Source: Bacteroidota bacterium (lineage in GTDB: Bacteria > Bacteroidota > Bacteroidia > Chitinophagales > Saprospiraceae). Taken from it: a stretch of DNA of 39,495 nt. The stretch's first letter is position 1. Every line of letters starts with the position of its first letter. The notes beneath the pieces were generated by a model that worked only from the letters and a program-made list of their open reading frames with translations, was not told the DNA's origin and ran no database searches. The DNA lies in NCBI GenBank assembly GCA_029567325.1, contig JAKQLF010000151.1:1-39495 (forward strand), read 5' to 3'. Below are positions 25,251 through 34,838 of this stretch, piece after piece. A program made the position numbers and the translations under genes.

Positions 25251-26159
25251 ATGATCTATAATCAGCTAGGGCAAACCGATTTGATGGTTTCGAAAATGGG
25301 AATTGGTTGCTCAAAATTGGGCGCCTCTATGCTTTATGATCATACACACAAAGTGGAAGAGCTCTTACAAACGGCCATAGCTGGTGGAGTAAATTTTTTT
25401 GACATGGCCAATGTTTATGCCTTTGGTCAAACCGAATCACTCATCGGGTCTTTACTGCAGTCCAAAAGAAAAGACATTATTTACGCGACGAAGGGAGGCA
25501 AAATTCCAAGCCGACTTGCCTCTCTTGCCAGATATGCGCTTCCCATCGCCCCAATCATCAGACCTTTATTGAATGAGAGCGGCAAAAAAATAAAAAAAGA
25601 AGCAAAACGAAGGCAAAATTTTCAGCCAGCATATCTGGAAAATGAATTGATGGCAAGCTTGAAAAGACTTCGAACAGATTACATTGACTTATATCAACTG
25701 CACAGTCCATTTTTGACAGATTTGGCAACTCCAGGACTCTTTGAATGGCTAACAGAACAAAAAAAAATAGGAAGATGTCGTGCTATCGGAATTTCGGTTA
25801 ATACGATTGAAGAAGCAGTTTGGATTGTAAAAAACGAACAGGTAGATTGTTTACAAATACCCTACAATGCTTTGCAAAATGAAGCAGAACTAAATCTTTT
25901 TCCTCTTTTGAAAGATAATCAAATTGGGATATTAGCAAGAGTACCATTTGCACAGGGCTTACTCACATCCAAATATGCAAAGGATGGGGAGAACTTCTCA
26001 GAAAAGTTGATAGAATCCAGAAAGCAAGCCAACCAGCAAAATATTTCTATGGAAGAATTTGCCTTGCGCTATTGTGGTAAAGCTTCACAAGTTCATGTGG
26101 TTTTACCCGGGACAAGCTCCAAAGAACATTTATTAAAGAATTTGGAGGCATTTGGTTAA
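25251..26159 (+). CDS. Aldo/keto reductase
   Basis: This 302-aa TIM-barrel NAD(P)H-dependent oxidoreductase has the complete tetrad: Asp51 and Tyr56 in F-F-D-M-A-N-V-Y, Lys81 in A-T-K-G-G, and His151 in Y-Q-L-H-S. The C-terminal G-T-S-S-K-E-H-L-L-K-N segment binds the cofactor phosphate in relatives. It belongs to the group that often sits in sugar loci, where such enzymes reduce keto sugars or act as dehydrogenases. The gene starts 4 nt after the phosphodiesterase-like stop, so the two are cotranscribed. Its substrate here is unknown. Confidence 0.9.
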   Translation: MIYNQLGQTDLMVSKMGIGCSKLGASMLYDHTHKVEELLQTAIAGGVNFFDMANVYAFGQTESLIGSLLQSKRKDIIYATKGGKIPSRLASLARYALPIAPIIRPLLNESGKKIKKEAKRRQNFQPAYLENELMASLKRLRTDYIDLYQLHSPFLTDLATPGLFEWLTEQKKIGRCRAIGISVNTIEEAVWIVKNEQVDCLQIPYNALQNEAELNLFPLLKDNQIGILARVPFAQGLLTSKYAKDGENFSEKLIESRKQANQQNISMEEFALRYCGKASQVHVVLPGTSSKEHLLKNLEAFG

Positions 26160-26258
26160 AAAGTGACCATTACCAAAGTTTATTTAAATAGAATTTTATA
26201 TATATTAGATAATTTTCATCTTTGACATAATAATAGAATATAAATCAGCAGTATTCAT

Positions 26259-28604
26259 ATGTTACCATCAAAAAATCAGCTCCAGACCATTGGTTTATTC
26301 AGCATCATCCTTTTTGGTTTATTGTATCTTTTTAGAAACTATATTTTTGGAAGGCATTTGTTTTTATTTGACGATATTGGCAATGATTCCCTATCTATAT
26401 ATTATCCCAGGTTGCTAGAGTTTTTGCATCTTGCCAAAGAAGGTTTTCCAACAACATGGTCATTTCACAAAGGAATAGGAGCCAATTCATTTGATAATAA
26501 TATGATGGATTTTACAAACTGGCCTAGATACCTTTTAGATGCTAAATCACAAGCAAGTTATATTTTATACAGACAATTATTCAGAATAGGAGTAAGTGCA
26601 ATATTCATTTATCATTATTTCAAATTGTTACCTATTTCTGCTATTTCACGGAGTATAGGCACCATTTTATACACTTTTTGTGGATACATGACTTTGACGG
26701 CAAGTTGGTATGCCCATACAGAATACATGATGAATTTTGCCATTTGCTTATTCGGAATTGAAATGCTGCTACAAAAAAATAAATGGTGGCCACTTTCGCT
26801 CGGAATGGTATTGATATTCAGTCCTAAAATTGTTTTCTTTTTTGAATTTTGTGTCATTTATTATTTATTGAGAATCGTTTCTGAATCTGACTTTAGCTTA
26901 TCAACATTCAAAAAACATACAGTTTCGGTTCTAAAAAGTGGCCTGCTTGCCTTTTTATTGCTCGGACCATTTCTTGGCTCCATGATCTACGAAGTCATTT
27001 ACAGCCCGAGAGTTGGAGGTGATGTTGGCTATAATAAGGAACTTTCTTCTAATCCAGTTTTTGGGCTAGGTCCGACTTCTGAATATTGGACAGCAGCCTT
27101 ACGCTTTTTTTCAAATGATTTTCTGGGCAGTGGCAATAAATATATTGGTTATTATAATTATCTGGAGGGACCAAATTTTTACATTGGGCTGATAACTCTA
27201 TTGGTTTTCACTCAGGCTTTCACCTTATTCAGTAAAAAGAAAAAGATCATATTTGGAAGTGTACTTTTGTTTTGGGCACTGCTAGTGACGTTCCCTTACT
27301 TAAGACATGCATTCTATTTTTTCTCAGGAAATTATTACAAAGGGGCCGTATCCATCTTCTTACCATTTACGTTTTTATACATAGCTATTATGTCTTTAGA
27401 TGCTATTTTGAAAGAACAGAAAGTTAACTTGCTATTATTGTGGGCAAGTTTTCTGGCTTTGGTAACACTTTTATTTTTTGGCAATTCAATTAATGAGCAG
27501 ATCAGTGGAGATATTGCAAAAATGAGTGGTGTTTTCTTATTCATTTATGCGGTAATTTTTACCTTTTTTGCAAAGACCAAAATGGTAAAGGGAGTAAGTT
27601 ATGCCCTATTTGCCATTATATTTCTTGAATTGATGTACATGGGTAACATTACACTCAATAGCCGATTGGATGCAGCACCAACTAAGACAGCTTTCAAAAA
27701 AAGAATAGGTCACAACGATTATTCCAAAGAGGCCGTTGATTATGTAAAATCACTGTCAAAACCTTTCTATAGAATTGAAAAAGCCTTTGGTTCATATAAA
27801 ACTGGTTTTAACGATGCCTCAGCACAAGGTTATTTTTCAACCAAAAGTTACGATTCATTCAACCATAATCATTACATCACTTTTTTGAAATCTTATAAAT
27901 TACTGCAAGGTGATAAAGAAGAAAATACAAGGTGGGTAATGGGATTAGTATCTTCCTTTTATGTGCATCCATTTTTCTCTACCAAATACTTTTTTACGAC
28001 GCCTACAACAGACATTTACGTTTCTAAAGCGCATTACCGGCCCATAAAAACGCTCAACGGCATCAACATTTACCAAAACGTCAATTACATTCCTTTTGGA
28101 ATTCCCATTGAAAATTATTTTACAACTTCGGCATTTGAAAAATTAAAGGATGAAACGGCAATACAAATGTCATTGTATGAAAACATCGTGGTCGAGGACA
28201 AAGATCTGCCATTAGTTTCCCAACTCAAACCAGCCAAACCCGATGCAATTCCATTCCCCAGTATGCTGTCTTATTTGAGTGAAGGACTTTCCAAAAAAGC
28301 AATGAAAATGGAATCATTTACAAATAATAAAATCACAGGAAGTATTGACATCACTAAGCCAAGTGTGGTAGTTTTTTCCATGCCTTTTGATGCAGGTTGG
28401 CATGCCAAAATTGATGGTAAAAAAAGCCCTTTGATCAAAGTAGATGCTGGCCTCACAGGACTGCCCATAACGACGGGAAAACATAAAATAGAACTTCATT
28501 TTATTCCTCCATTTCTGTATCTTGGGTGTGTTTTGGCACTTTTGGGTATTGGTTTATTGGTATACACCATTTATTTGGAACGCCGAAAAAGTGCACTTAA
28601 CTGA
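26259..28604 (+). CDS. YfhO-family large membrane protein (GT-C-like)
   Basis: This 781-aa integral membrane protein has about 12 hydrophobic helices through residue ~480, an extracytoplasmic stretch, and one or more C-terminal helices ending in E-R-R-K. Signs of YfhO-type proteins: F-D-D-I-G-N-D near 40 in the first loop (acidic, as in GT-C enzymes), a W-Y-A-H-T-E-Y loop near 150, and the terminal P-F-D-A-G-W-H-A-K-I-D-G-K element followed by L-P-I-T-T-G-K-H-K-I-E-L. Family members modify cell-wall or membrane polymers with sugars from polyprenyl donors. It ends about 100 nt before the convergent flippase gene. Confidence 0.8.
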   Translation: MLPSKNQLQTIGLFSIILFGLLYLFRNYIFGRHLFLFDDIGNDSLSIYYPRLLEFLHLAKEGFPTTWSFHKGIGANSFDNNMMDFTNWPRYLLDAKSQASYILYRQLFRIGVSAIFIYHYFKLLPISAISRSIGTILYTFCGYMTLTASWYAHTEYMMNFAICLFGIEMLLQKNKWWPLSLGMVLIFSPKIVFFFEFCVIYYLLRIVSESDFSLSTFKKHTVSVLKSGLLAFLLLGPFLGSMIYEVIYSPRVGGDVGYNKELSSNPVFGLGPTSEYWTAALRFFSNDFLGSGNKYIGYYNYLEGPNFYIGLITLLVFTQAFTLFSKKKKIIFGSVLLFWALLVTFPYLRHAFYFFSGNYYKGAVSIFLPFTFLYIAIMSLDAILKEQKVNLLLLWASFLALVTLLFFGNSINEQISGDIAKMSGVFLFIYAVIFTFFAKTKMVKGVSYALFAIIFLELMYMGNITLNSRLDAAPTKTAFKKRIGHNDYSKEAVDYVKSLSKPFYRIEKAFGSYKTGFNDASAQGYFSTKSYDSFNHNHYITFLKSYKLLQGDKEENTRWVMGLVSSFYVHPFFSTKYFFTTPTTDIYVSKAHYRPIKTLNGINIYQNVNYIPFGIPIENYFTTSAFEKLKDETAIQMSLYENIVVEDKDLPLVSQLKPAKPDAIPFPSMLSYLSEGLSKKAMKMESFTNNKITGSIDITKPSVVVFSMPFDAGWHAKIDGKKSPLIKVDAGLTGLPITTGKHKIELHFIPPFLYLGCVLALLGIGLLVYTIYLERRKSALN

Positions 28605-28702
28605 GATTTTAAGGGGAAAACTGATCAGCGCTAAGATAAAGGATTTGCTAGACAAGAAGGTCTTATTAAATTCCAAGATGAATGTCAAAGCTCCTCCATA
28701 TT

Positions 28703-30187
28703 TTAGAATTTAGATAAATAAGGTTTTAAATATTTACCTTTCAATTCCTCTAGAATTTCTGACCGACCAAAATAAATCAATGGCACTAAAAAAAGCAATA
28801 GGATCAAAAGATTTTTCAATAATAACTTGCCCCAAAAGTGATCAATATTCATGAAGTTGAGCCCAAGAAATGTCAATGCACCCAATGCAAAAATCCACAA
28901 AGTATTTGCATGTAAAACATTCATATTCCACTTTTTATAAATAAACCAAGACTTCGTCACATTAAAAACAATCAGCGATAATCCTGCTGCTATTCCAGCA
29001 CCGTAAACACCATAAATTGGAATGAGAAGGTAATTAAAAAGGACATCACTTACAATCAAAATAATACCTGCCCAAATATTAAATTGATAGTTTTTACTGT
29101 AAGCAATGATGTGGTCATTTACACTGCATGCCATATTTACAAAATACCCAAGAGCAATGAAAAAAATCACATATTTATAAGTAATTACTTCACTAATATT
29201 AGAAGATAATAGTGGTAATAAATCCAAATTTGCCCAAATCAATAAAAATATCAAAATACCAAAAGCCAGCAAAAAATCTGAGGATTTACGATACTTTTCC
29301 AAGACTTTTCCATAATCCCCGCTTGCCATTGCTTTGGAAATAACTGGAGCATATAAAGCAACAATAGAGATATAAGGAATGAGGATCAAGGTAGCCATGT
29401 AGCTATTGATGGCATAAATTCCATTTTCTTTGAAACCTGCTATAACCCCTAACATCGACAAGGTGATTTTATCAATGATGGTATAGGAAATCGTCATGAA
29501 AATCCCAGCAAAAGCATAGGGAATGATTTCTGATTTAAATCTGGGAGCAAGAAATTGTCGATTGAACCATGTGAATCCATTTTTATTCAATGTGTATAAA
29601 TACGTCAACAATATAAGCCATTCAAATAAAAGGATCAGTGGTATTGACTTCAATGTACTGTCAATAGAAATAACTTTTTTGATGGCCAAGAAAAACACCA
29701 AACCCGTCAATAATTTAAATATGAAACTGGTTACGAATGTCGTCAGAGATACTTTTTGATAATTGTGTAAATATTTAACTATTATTTGATTCTGGACAAC
29801 CAATACAATCAAGAAAGATACCACCCATTTATAAGCCTCAACAGTCATCAAAAATTTAGAACCAATAAGGTCATTAAAATACAAAAGTGTGTGCATGAGC
29901 AAGATCATTGCCAAACTCATGGAAAGTCCGCCGAGGATACACAAGCTCAATAATCCATTATTTTCCCCATTTTTTGTTTCGAATATTGGGAAAAACTTGA
30001 GGGGTAGCGCACCTATACCTGTTCCTCCGAGTAATGCAATCACGGTTGCAGCAGTTAGTAAAAAATCAAAAAGGCCCTTGAAATCCAGATCTGCTGAAAA
30101 AATAAATAGGTTATTTACCGCACCGACAATCAATGTCAAGCCAGAAATGAAGAAGTGAAAGACACTTTGAGATTGCATCTTACTCAT
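28703..30187 (-). CDS. Oligosaccharide flippase (polysaccharide biosynthesis family)
   Basis: This 494-aa protein has about 13-14 predicted helices spread along its whole length, no signal peptide and few charged residues within helices. The pattern, with an N-terminal F-F-I-S-G-L-T-L-I-V-G-A segment and an I-P-I-Y-G-V-Y-G-A-G-I-A-A-G-L motif around residue 390, is that of Wzx-type flippases of the MOP superfamily. It would move lipid-linked sugar units across the inner membrane. The ATG overlaps the stop of the GT4 gene (4-nt overlap), and that gene follows the GT2 gene by 2 nt, so the three form one operon. Confidence 0.85.
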   Translation of the reverse strand: MSKMQSQSVFHFFISGLTLIVGAVNNLFIFSADLDFKGLFDFLLTAATVIALLGGTGIGALPLKFFPIFETKNGENNGLLSLCILGGLSMSLAMILLMHTLLYFNDLIGSKFLMTVEAYKWVVSFLIVLVVQNQIIVKYLHNYQKVSLTTFVTSFIFKLLTGLVFFLAIKKVISIDSTLKSIPLILLFEWLILLTYLYTLNKNGFTWFNRQFLAPRFKSEIIPYAFAGIFMTISYTIIDKITLSMLGVIAGFKENGIYAINSYMATLILIPYISIVALYAPVISKAMASGDYGKVLEKYRKSSDFLLAFGILIFLLIWANLDLLPLLSSNISEVITYKYVIFFIALGYFVNMACSVNDHIIAYSKNYQFNIWAGIILIVSDVLFNYLLIPIYGVYGAGIAAGLSLIVFNVTKSWFIYKKWNMNVLHANTLWIFALGALTFLGLNFMNIDHFWGKLLLKNLLILLLFLVPLIYFGRSEILEELKGKYLKPYLSKF

Positions 30188-31329
30188 TCCTCCAATGTTT
30201 TTTTAAACCTGAGTATACTTTCTTCCATCAGTTTTAAATATTTGGCTGTAATTATCTCCCAATTGTATTTTTCCCTTGATTTATTGAAAGCCAGTCTGCC
30301 CAATTGCCACATTTTACCTTCGTCTCTTATCAATGCATCAATGGCATTTTTGATGGCTGCTACATCGTGGCAAGGCACACAAAGACCCACATCCTGAATC
30401 ATTTCCAAACAACCTGTACCATCTGAAGTGATGACTGCACAATGATTGGCCATGGCCTCCATCAGGGAAACACTGGAGTTTTCATGAGAAGAAACTAAAA
30501 CAAATATTTTTGCTTCAGAAAGGAGATCTTTATATACCTGAGTATCACTATTGAGCCATCCATGTAATACTATTTTTGTCGCCGACTTTTTAGCCAGATT
30601 TTGTAATACACTCATTTCTGGACCATCCCCACAAATATGGACTTCGTATCCAATGTCCTTTTCTGAAACTGCCAAAATCAAATCCTTAAATCCTTTTCTT
30701 TCGAGCAACCTTCCGGTCGATAAAATGATGTTTTGTTTTTTTGATTCGACAAGGTTTTGAGTTATTCCATATTCTATGATGAGTCGTCTTGTTTGCAATG
30801 CTTCAACCCAAACTTTTTCCCGGAGCAAGTCCATTAAATAAACCGAAGGCGAAACAATAGCCATGGCGTTTGCAATAACTTGTTGGATAAAAGGTTTTGT
30901 AAACAGGTGCAAAAATTGGAATCTATCAGGGTTGTAACCTGGCACATCACTACCGTGTATGGTTACAATATAAGGGATTTCATAAGTCCTTTTCACCCAA
31001 AGTGCCAATAAACCTGTAGGAATAAGAAAATGGCAATGACAAATATCGTACGTTTCTTTTGCCATCAAGTCTCTGATCACCTGCTTGGCATTGCGCAAAA
31101 ACATCAATTGCTCCAATGGTGTTGAAATATTGATTTTTTGGCGCCAACTTCCAACTCTGTAAATATTCACACCACCAAAGAATTCAACCTTGGCAAGTGT
31201 CGGATGGTGCATAGTGACCACATCCACAGTATGACCGCTTTTCACAAAACGCTCACTCAACTCTCGCCCAATGGGTGAAGCTCCTCCTCCCAAAGGCGGA
31301 TATTCAAAGTTGAGAACTAAAATGCGCAT
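30184..31329 (-). CDS. GT4 family glycosyltransferase
   Basis: This 381-aa GT-B enzyme has the N-terminal acceptor domain opening M-R-I-L-V-L-N-F-E-Y-P-P-L-G-G-G-A, H-C-H-F-L-I-P near 95 and I-H-G-S-D-V near 130. The C-terminal donor domain has S-T-G-R-L-L-E-R-K-G near 215, C-G-D-G-P-E near 245, and H-E-N-S-S-V-S-L-M-E-A-M-A-N as the E-x7-E catalytic segment. Length is normal for the family. It is second in the operon GT2-GT4-flippase, as expected for building a lipid-linked repeat unit. The sugar specificity is not readable. Confidence 0.9.
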   Translation of the reverse strand: MRILVLNFEYPPLGGGASPIGRELSERFVKSGHTVDVVTMHHPTLAKVEFFGGVNIYRVGSWRQKINISTPLEQLMFLRNAKQVIRDLMAKETYDICHCHFLIPTGLLALWVKRTYEIPYIVTIHGSDVPGYNPDRFQFLHLFTKPFIQQVIANAMAIVSPSVYLMDLLREKVWVEALQTRRLIIEYGITQNLVESKKQNIILSTGRLLERKGFKDLILAVSEKDIGYEVHICGDGPEMSVLQNLAKKSATKIVLHGWLNSDTQVYKDLLSEAKIFVLVSSHENSSVSLMEAMANHCAVITSDGTGCLEMIQDVGLCVPCHDVAAIKNAIDALIRDEGKMWQLGRLAFNKSREKYNWEIITAKYLKLMEESILRFKKTLEE

Positions 31330-31331
31330 GT

Positions 31332-32294
31332 CTATTTATTTTCGAAAACTTCCTTTACCAAATAAGGTCGATTGTTGGTGGTTTCAAAATGCGACTTTAC
31401 TAAAATATCCATGATGAGACCCGAAATAAAAATGACGAGGCCAATCATAAAAGTAAATAAGGTCAGCATCAACCATAGTGTATCTGATAAATCTTGCCCT
31501 ATCAAAAACTCCCGAACGGTCATTAAACCAAAAAGAAAACTCAGAAAAACGAATCCAAATCCAAGTGCTCCCAACAAATGTAATGGACGCAGCGCGTATT
31601 TTTTCCAAAACCAGACGGCAATCATATCAATGAGTCCCTTTACAGATCGACTCCAAGTATATTTGGTCAGACCTTTGGTGCGAGCGCGATGATTGACCAC
31701 TACCTCTCCGACTTTAAAACCTTGAATTTTTAAAATTGCCGGAATAAATCGGTGCATTTCTCCATACAAATTTACGTGATCAAAACATTCTTTGCGGTAG
31801 ACTTTGAGGCTACAACCACTGTCATTGATGCCATCATTGATGATTTTGGACCGCAAAAAATTGGCAACTCTTGATACCACTTTTTTGGAAGTGGTATCCT
31901 TCCTGTGTTTTCGCCACCCAGAAACTACGTCTAAGTTTTTCTCAAAAAGATGAGCGATCATTTTGGGAACTTCGGCAGGATCGTTTTGTCCGTCGCCATC
32001 CAAGGTGATGATCAGATCATTGATCGCGGCTTTGATCCCTGCATCCATAGCGGCTGTTTGTCCAAATTGTTTCCTAAATGTAATGACTTTGATTGGCGTC
32101 AGTGCTCTTAAAACCTCCAAGGTATTGTCCTTTGAATTGTCATCAACCACAATAATCTCAAAATCAGTGAATTGCGAATGTTGACACATATCAACAATCT
32201 CTAAGTAGAGGTCTTTGATATTTTCCGCTTCATTGAAAACAGGAATGACAAAAGATAAAGATGGTTTACTGTTCAAGGTTAAATTTTTTGGCAT
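31332..32294 (-). CDS. GT2 glycosyltransferase with C-terminal membrane anchor (DPM1/GtrB-like)
   Basis: This 320-aa protein has L-S-F-V-I-P-V-F-N-E-A-E-N, V-V-D-D-N-S-K-D-N-T, T-L-D-G-D-G-Q-N-D-P as the DxD region and G-W-R-K-H-R-K-D. Two long hydrophobic helices near the C-terminus (about 230-255 and 265-295) complete the layout of bacterial polyprenyl-phosphate sugar transferases. Such enzymes make undecaprenyl-phosphate-linked sugars that GT-C membrane enzymes then use, and a YfhO-type GT-C protein is encoded nearby at 26259. I start at ATG 32294; an in-frame TTG at 32297 adds one residue. First gene of the operon. Confidence 0.88.
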   Translation of the reverse strand: MPKNLTLNSKPSLSFVIPVFNEAENIKDLYLEIVDMCQHSQFTDFEIIVVDDNSKDNTLEVLRALTPIKVITFRKQFGQTAAMDAGIKAAINDLIITLDGDGQNDPAEVPKMIAHLFEKNLDVVSGWRKHRKDTTSKKVVSRVANFLRSKIINDGINDSGCSLKVYRKECFDHVNLYGEMHRFIPAILKIQGFKVGEVVVNHRARTKGLTKYTWSRSVKGLIDMIAVWFWKKYALRPLHLLGALGFGFVFLSFLFGLMTVREFLIGQDLSDTLWLMLTLFTFMIGLVIFISGLIMDILVKSHFETTNNRPYLVKEVFENK

Positions 32295-32424
32295 CAATTT
32301 ATTGCTTTGAGCGTCGTTTTTTGGTAGAAGTCAGAAGGCTTATGGAATTTACATTTTGTTGCCTCTTAACTACATCATGCAAAATAAAATAAATATTAGG
32401 TTTTTTTACCATATAATATAATAA

Positions 32425-32432
32425 TATCTTTG
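32425..32432 (+). promoter_or_regulatory. Candidate -7 box (TATCTTTG) upstream of the 4-epimerase gene
   Basis: A TAnnTTTG match lies about 100 nt before the ATG at 32531, within the 236-bp divergent spacer 32295-32530. No clear TTG at the -33 distance was seen, so support is modest. The promoter of the leftward GT2 operon must also be in this spacer, but I could not place it. Confidence 0.3.
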
Positions 32433-32530
32433 ACATAGTCCTTACCTTTCGCAATATTTCAAGCCAGTGAAGTTGCTTGGTATGACTTTTTCTTTGTACA
32501 CCCCATTCAAAAACAGTAATAGCTTGTTGT

Positions 32531-33505
32531 ATGAACTCCAATAATTCCAAAAAAATTCTTCTCACTGGTGTGGCAGGTTTTATTGGTCATCATTTAGCCG
32601 TCAAATATCTTTCAGAAGGAAATCAGGTCATCGGTATTGATAATCTGAGAGTAGATGATAGTGTAAACTTCAAAAGTCAGCGTATAAAAGATCTTGAAAC
32701 CCGGTCTGCCTTTATTTTTGAAAAAATAGACATTAGGGATCGGGAAGCTGTTTCTGATTTGTTTCAAAGACATACATTTGATCTCATACTTCACTTAGCT
32801 GCAAGGACAGGAGTTAGAGAGTCATCAGAACAATATGCGGATTATCTAAATACCAATGTCAATGGCACTTGTCACCTATTTGATGCAAATGTGGATCAAA
32901 AATGCCCAATTATTTTTGCAAGTAGTTCTTCCGTTTATGGAGACAATCACATCATGCCCTTTTCAGAAGATCAAAAAATAGCCTCGCCATTATCTGTATA
33001 TGCAGCCTCCAAAGCCTCAGCCGAACTCTTGGCCTATCATTATTCCAAAAACTTTGGAATGCCCATTACTGCTTTGCGCTTTTTCACGGTTTATGGTCCC
33101 TGGTGTAGAAAAGACATGGCGGTGTATAAGTTTTTTAAAGCTATTCAGGAAGGAAAAGAGATCACCTTGTTTGATGAAGGGCAGTTGTTGAGAGATTTCA
33201 CTTTTGTGGATGACATCGTGGAAAGTATTTTTTTACTTTCATCACTGACAGCCAGCGGTCATGCCAAATTTGAGGTTTACAACATTGGCAATGGAAATCA
33301 ATCCAAAGTTATTGATTTGGTACGTTTGATAGAAGTTTCGCTTGGAAAGACAGCAATCATAAAGTTTCAGCAGAAAGTTGGTGAAGACATGGAGGCTACA
33401 CAAGCCAATGTCGATCAGTTATTTGAGAAGATTCGATTCAAACCTGCAACGACTTTGAGTGAGGGTATAATGAAAACTAGAGATTGGTTTTTGAGCAATG
33501 ACTAA
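32531..33505 (+). CDS. UDP-glucuronate 4-epimerase-like SDR protein
   Basis: This 324-aa extended SDR has the NAD motif L-T-G-V-A-G-F-I-G-H-H (10-20), H-L-A-A-R-T-G-V-R-E-S, S-S-S-S-V-Y-G-D-N, the catalytic Y-A-A-S-K, and L-R-F-F-T-V-Y-G-P-W-C-R-K-D-M-A, a segment typical of UDP-GlcA 4-epimerases (CapI/WbnF type). It would interconvert UDP-glucuronate and UDP-galacturonate. Together with the UDP-glucuronate decarboxylase at 21255 this makes UDP-glucuronate a shared precursor of the locus, though no UDP-glucose dehydrogenase is in the window. A different 4-epimerase substrate is the main alternative. Confidence 0.85.
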   Translation: MNSNNSKKILLTGVAGFIGHHLAVKYLSEGNQVIGIDNLRVDDSVNFKSQRIKDLETRSAFIFEKIDIRDREAVSDLFQRHTFDLILHLAARTGVRESSEQYADYLNTNVNGTCHLFDANVDQKCPIIFASSSSVYGDNHIMPFSEDQKIASPLSVYAASKASAELLAYHYSKNFGMPITALRFFTVYGPWCRKDMAVYKFFKAIQEGKEITLFDEGQLLRDFTFVDDIVESIFLLSSLTASGHAKFEVYNIGNGNQSKVIDLVRLIEVSLGKTAIIKFQQKVGEDMEATQANVDQLFEKIRFKPATTLSEGIMKTRDWFLSND

Positions 33506-33513
33506 AGTTTAAG

Positions 33514-33555
33514 GGTTAATGATTAGTGGTTAATGATTAGTGGTTAGTGGTTAAT
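33514..33555 (+). repeat. Heptanucleotide tandem repeat, 6 units (GRTTART)
   Basis: Bases 33514-33555 read GGTTAAT, GATTAGT, GGTTAAT, GATTAGT, GGTTAGT, GGTTAAT, so six consecutive 7-nt units with two perfect 14-nt copies. It lies in the 156-bp spacer between the convergent 4-epimerase and galactokinase genes. Confidence 0.8.
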
Positions 33556-33628
33556 AGCGAAATGGGATCTGGATGAAGAAAACTCGCTTACCCTTACTAT
33601 TTACCACGAATGAAATGTTGAATGGTTG

Positions 33629-33648
33629 AGCCAAGGTGTGCCTTGGCT
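33629..33648. terminator. Hairpin between convergent genes, possible bidirectional terminator
   Basis: AGCCAAGG (33629-33636) and CCTTGGCT (33641-33648) form a perfect 8-bp stem with a TGTG loop, 14 nt from the galK stop codon. There is no long T-tract, so it may be a REP-type element rather than a true intrinsic terminator. Confidence 0.45.
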
Positions 33649-33661
33649 TCAAAGCAAAATC

Positions 33662-34813
33662 CTAAAAAACGTTTATTCCATCCTGAAACGTCAATCGATA
33701 TATCTCTCCTTTGCGACCAAACTTGTTTTCGTAAGCTGCTAAAACATCAACACAACATTGATCTATGACATCTCGGTGTACAAAATTAATGGTACAACCA
33801 CCAAATCCGCCACCCATCATCCTTGCGCCTAAATTCCCAGGGTAATTATTAATATAATCCACCAAAAAATCAATTTCTGGAGTTGTAATTTCATACAGAT
33901 TTTTCATGCCACTATGTGCTTCTCTTAAGATTACACCTAGCTCATCCAATCGATTTTCTTTCAAAGCAGAAACGAGTTTAAATACCCGTTCATTTTCTTC
34001 AATCACATAAAATGCTCTTTGGTAGGAAGTTTCATCGATTTGGGCTTTGTGTTCCATCAGCATTTCCATTGTCACATCCCGTAAGGATTTCACCGCAGGG
34101 TATTTTGTTTGTATGATTGACGCCACTGATTCACAAGAAGCTCTTCTATTGTTGTATTCAGACTCAGTCGCAAATTCATGCGTTTGCATAGAGTTAATCA
34201 AAAACATGGAATATTGACCTAAGTCCATAGGGAAATGCGACGTTTCCAGATTCCTGCAATCCAACAACATTACTTGATCTTTTTTGCCAAATAACGTAGC
34301 ATATTGATCCATGATGCCACACTTTATGCCGATTCCATGTTCAGCTGCTTGGGCAATCAAAGCGATTTGTTTTCTAGTTAAATGCCAATCATTCAATTCT
34401 GATAGACCAAATATCAGTCCACCGCACATTGCTGCTGATGATGACATACCTCCTCCTTGTGGAATCGTTCCACCAAAAATACAATTGACAGGTTTAGATT
34501 GGTGTCCCCTCAAATTGAGTTGCACAAAAACAGACTGCACATACCTCATCCAAGTTTTACTGGCGGAAACAATGTCTATATCTGGATTAAAACTGAGACT
34601 TTCTGCCACATCATGGGCAACTATGGTATGATTTGAATCTTTATTTTCACTTACGGCAAAGACCATGTATCGATCTATTGCTGCAGGTAATACAAATCCA
34701 TAATTGTAATCTGTATGTTCTCCGATCACATTGATGCGACCAGGTGCTTTTACAAACACTTCAGCATCAGCTCCAAAGCTCTGGCGAAAGTGTAAACTCC
34801 ACTCTTTTTTCAT
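33662..34813 (-). CDS. galK: Galactokinase
   Basis: This 383-aa GHMP kinase has the galactokinase signature G-R-I-N-V-I-G-E-H-T-D-Y-N-Y-G near residue 25, the ATP-binding P-Q-G-G-G-M-S-S-S-A-A-M near 115, and the C-terminal G-A-R-M-M-G-G-G-F-G-G-C-T segment near 335. It phosphorylates galactose to galactose-1-phosphate in the Leloir pathway. Length and motifs are complete. It follows the DUF6580 gene by 25 nt, so the two are probably one transcript; a link between galactose use and that membrane protein would be a reasonable guess. Confidence 0.93.
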   Translation of the reverse strand: MKKEWSLHFRQSFGADAEVFVKAPGRINVIGEHTDYNYGFVLPAAIDRYMVFAVSENKDSNHTIVAHDVAESLSFNPDIDIVSASKTWMRYVQSVFVQLNLRGHQSKPVNCIFGGTIPQGGGMSSSAAMCGGLIFGLSELNDWHLTRKQIALIAQAAEHGIGIKCGIMDQYATLFGKKDQVMLLDCRNLETSHFPMDLGQYSMFLINSMQTHEFATESEYNNRRASCESVASIIQTKYPAVKSLRDVTMEMLMEHKAQIDETSYQRAFYVIEENERVFKLVSALKENRLDELGVILREAHSGMKNLYEITTPEIDFLVDYINNYPGNLGARMMGGGFGGCTINFVHRDVIDQCCVDVLAAYENKFGRKGEIYRLTFQDGINVF

Positions 34814-34838
34814 ATTATTTTCTCAGTTAAAATATCGG

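Noticed and set aside
32299-32565. Leftward open frame in the spacer before the 4-epimerase gene
   Set aside because: It overlaps the epimerase start by 35 nt, is very basic with no recognisable domain, and has no promoter or start signal that I can see.
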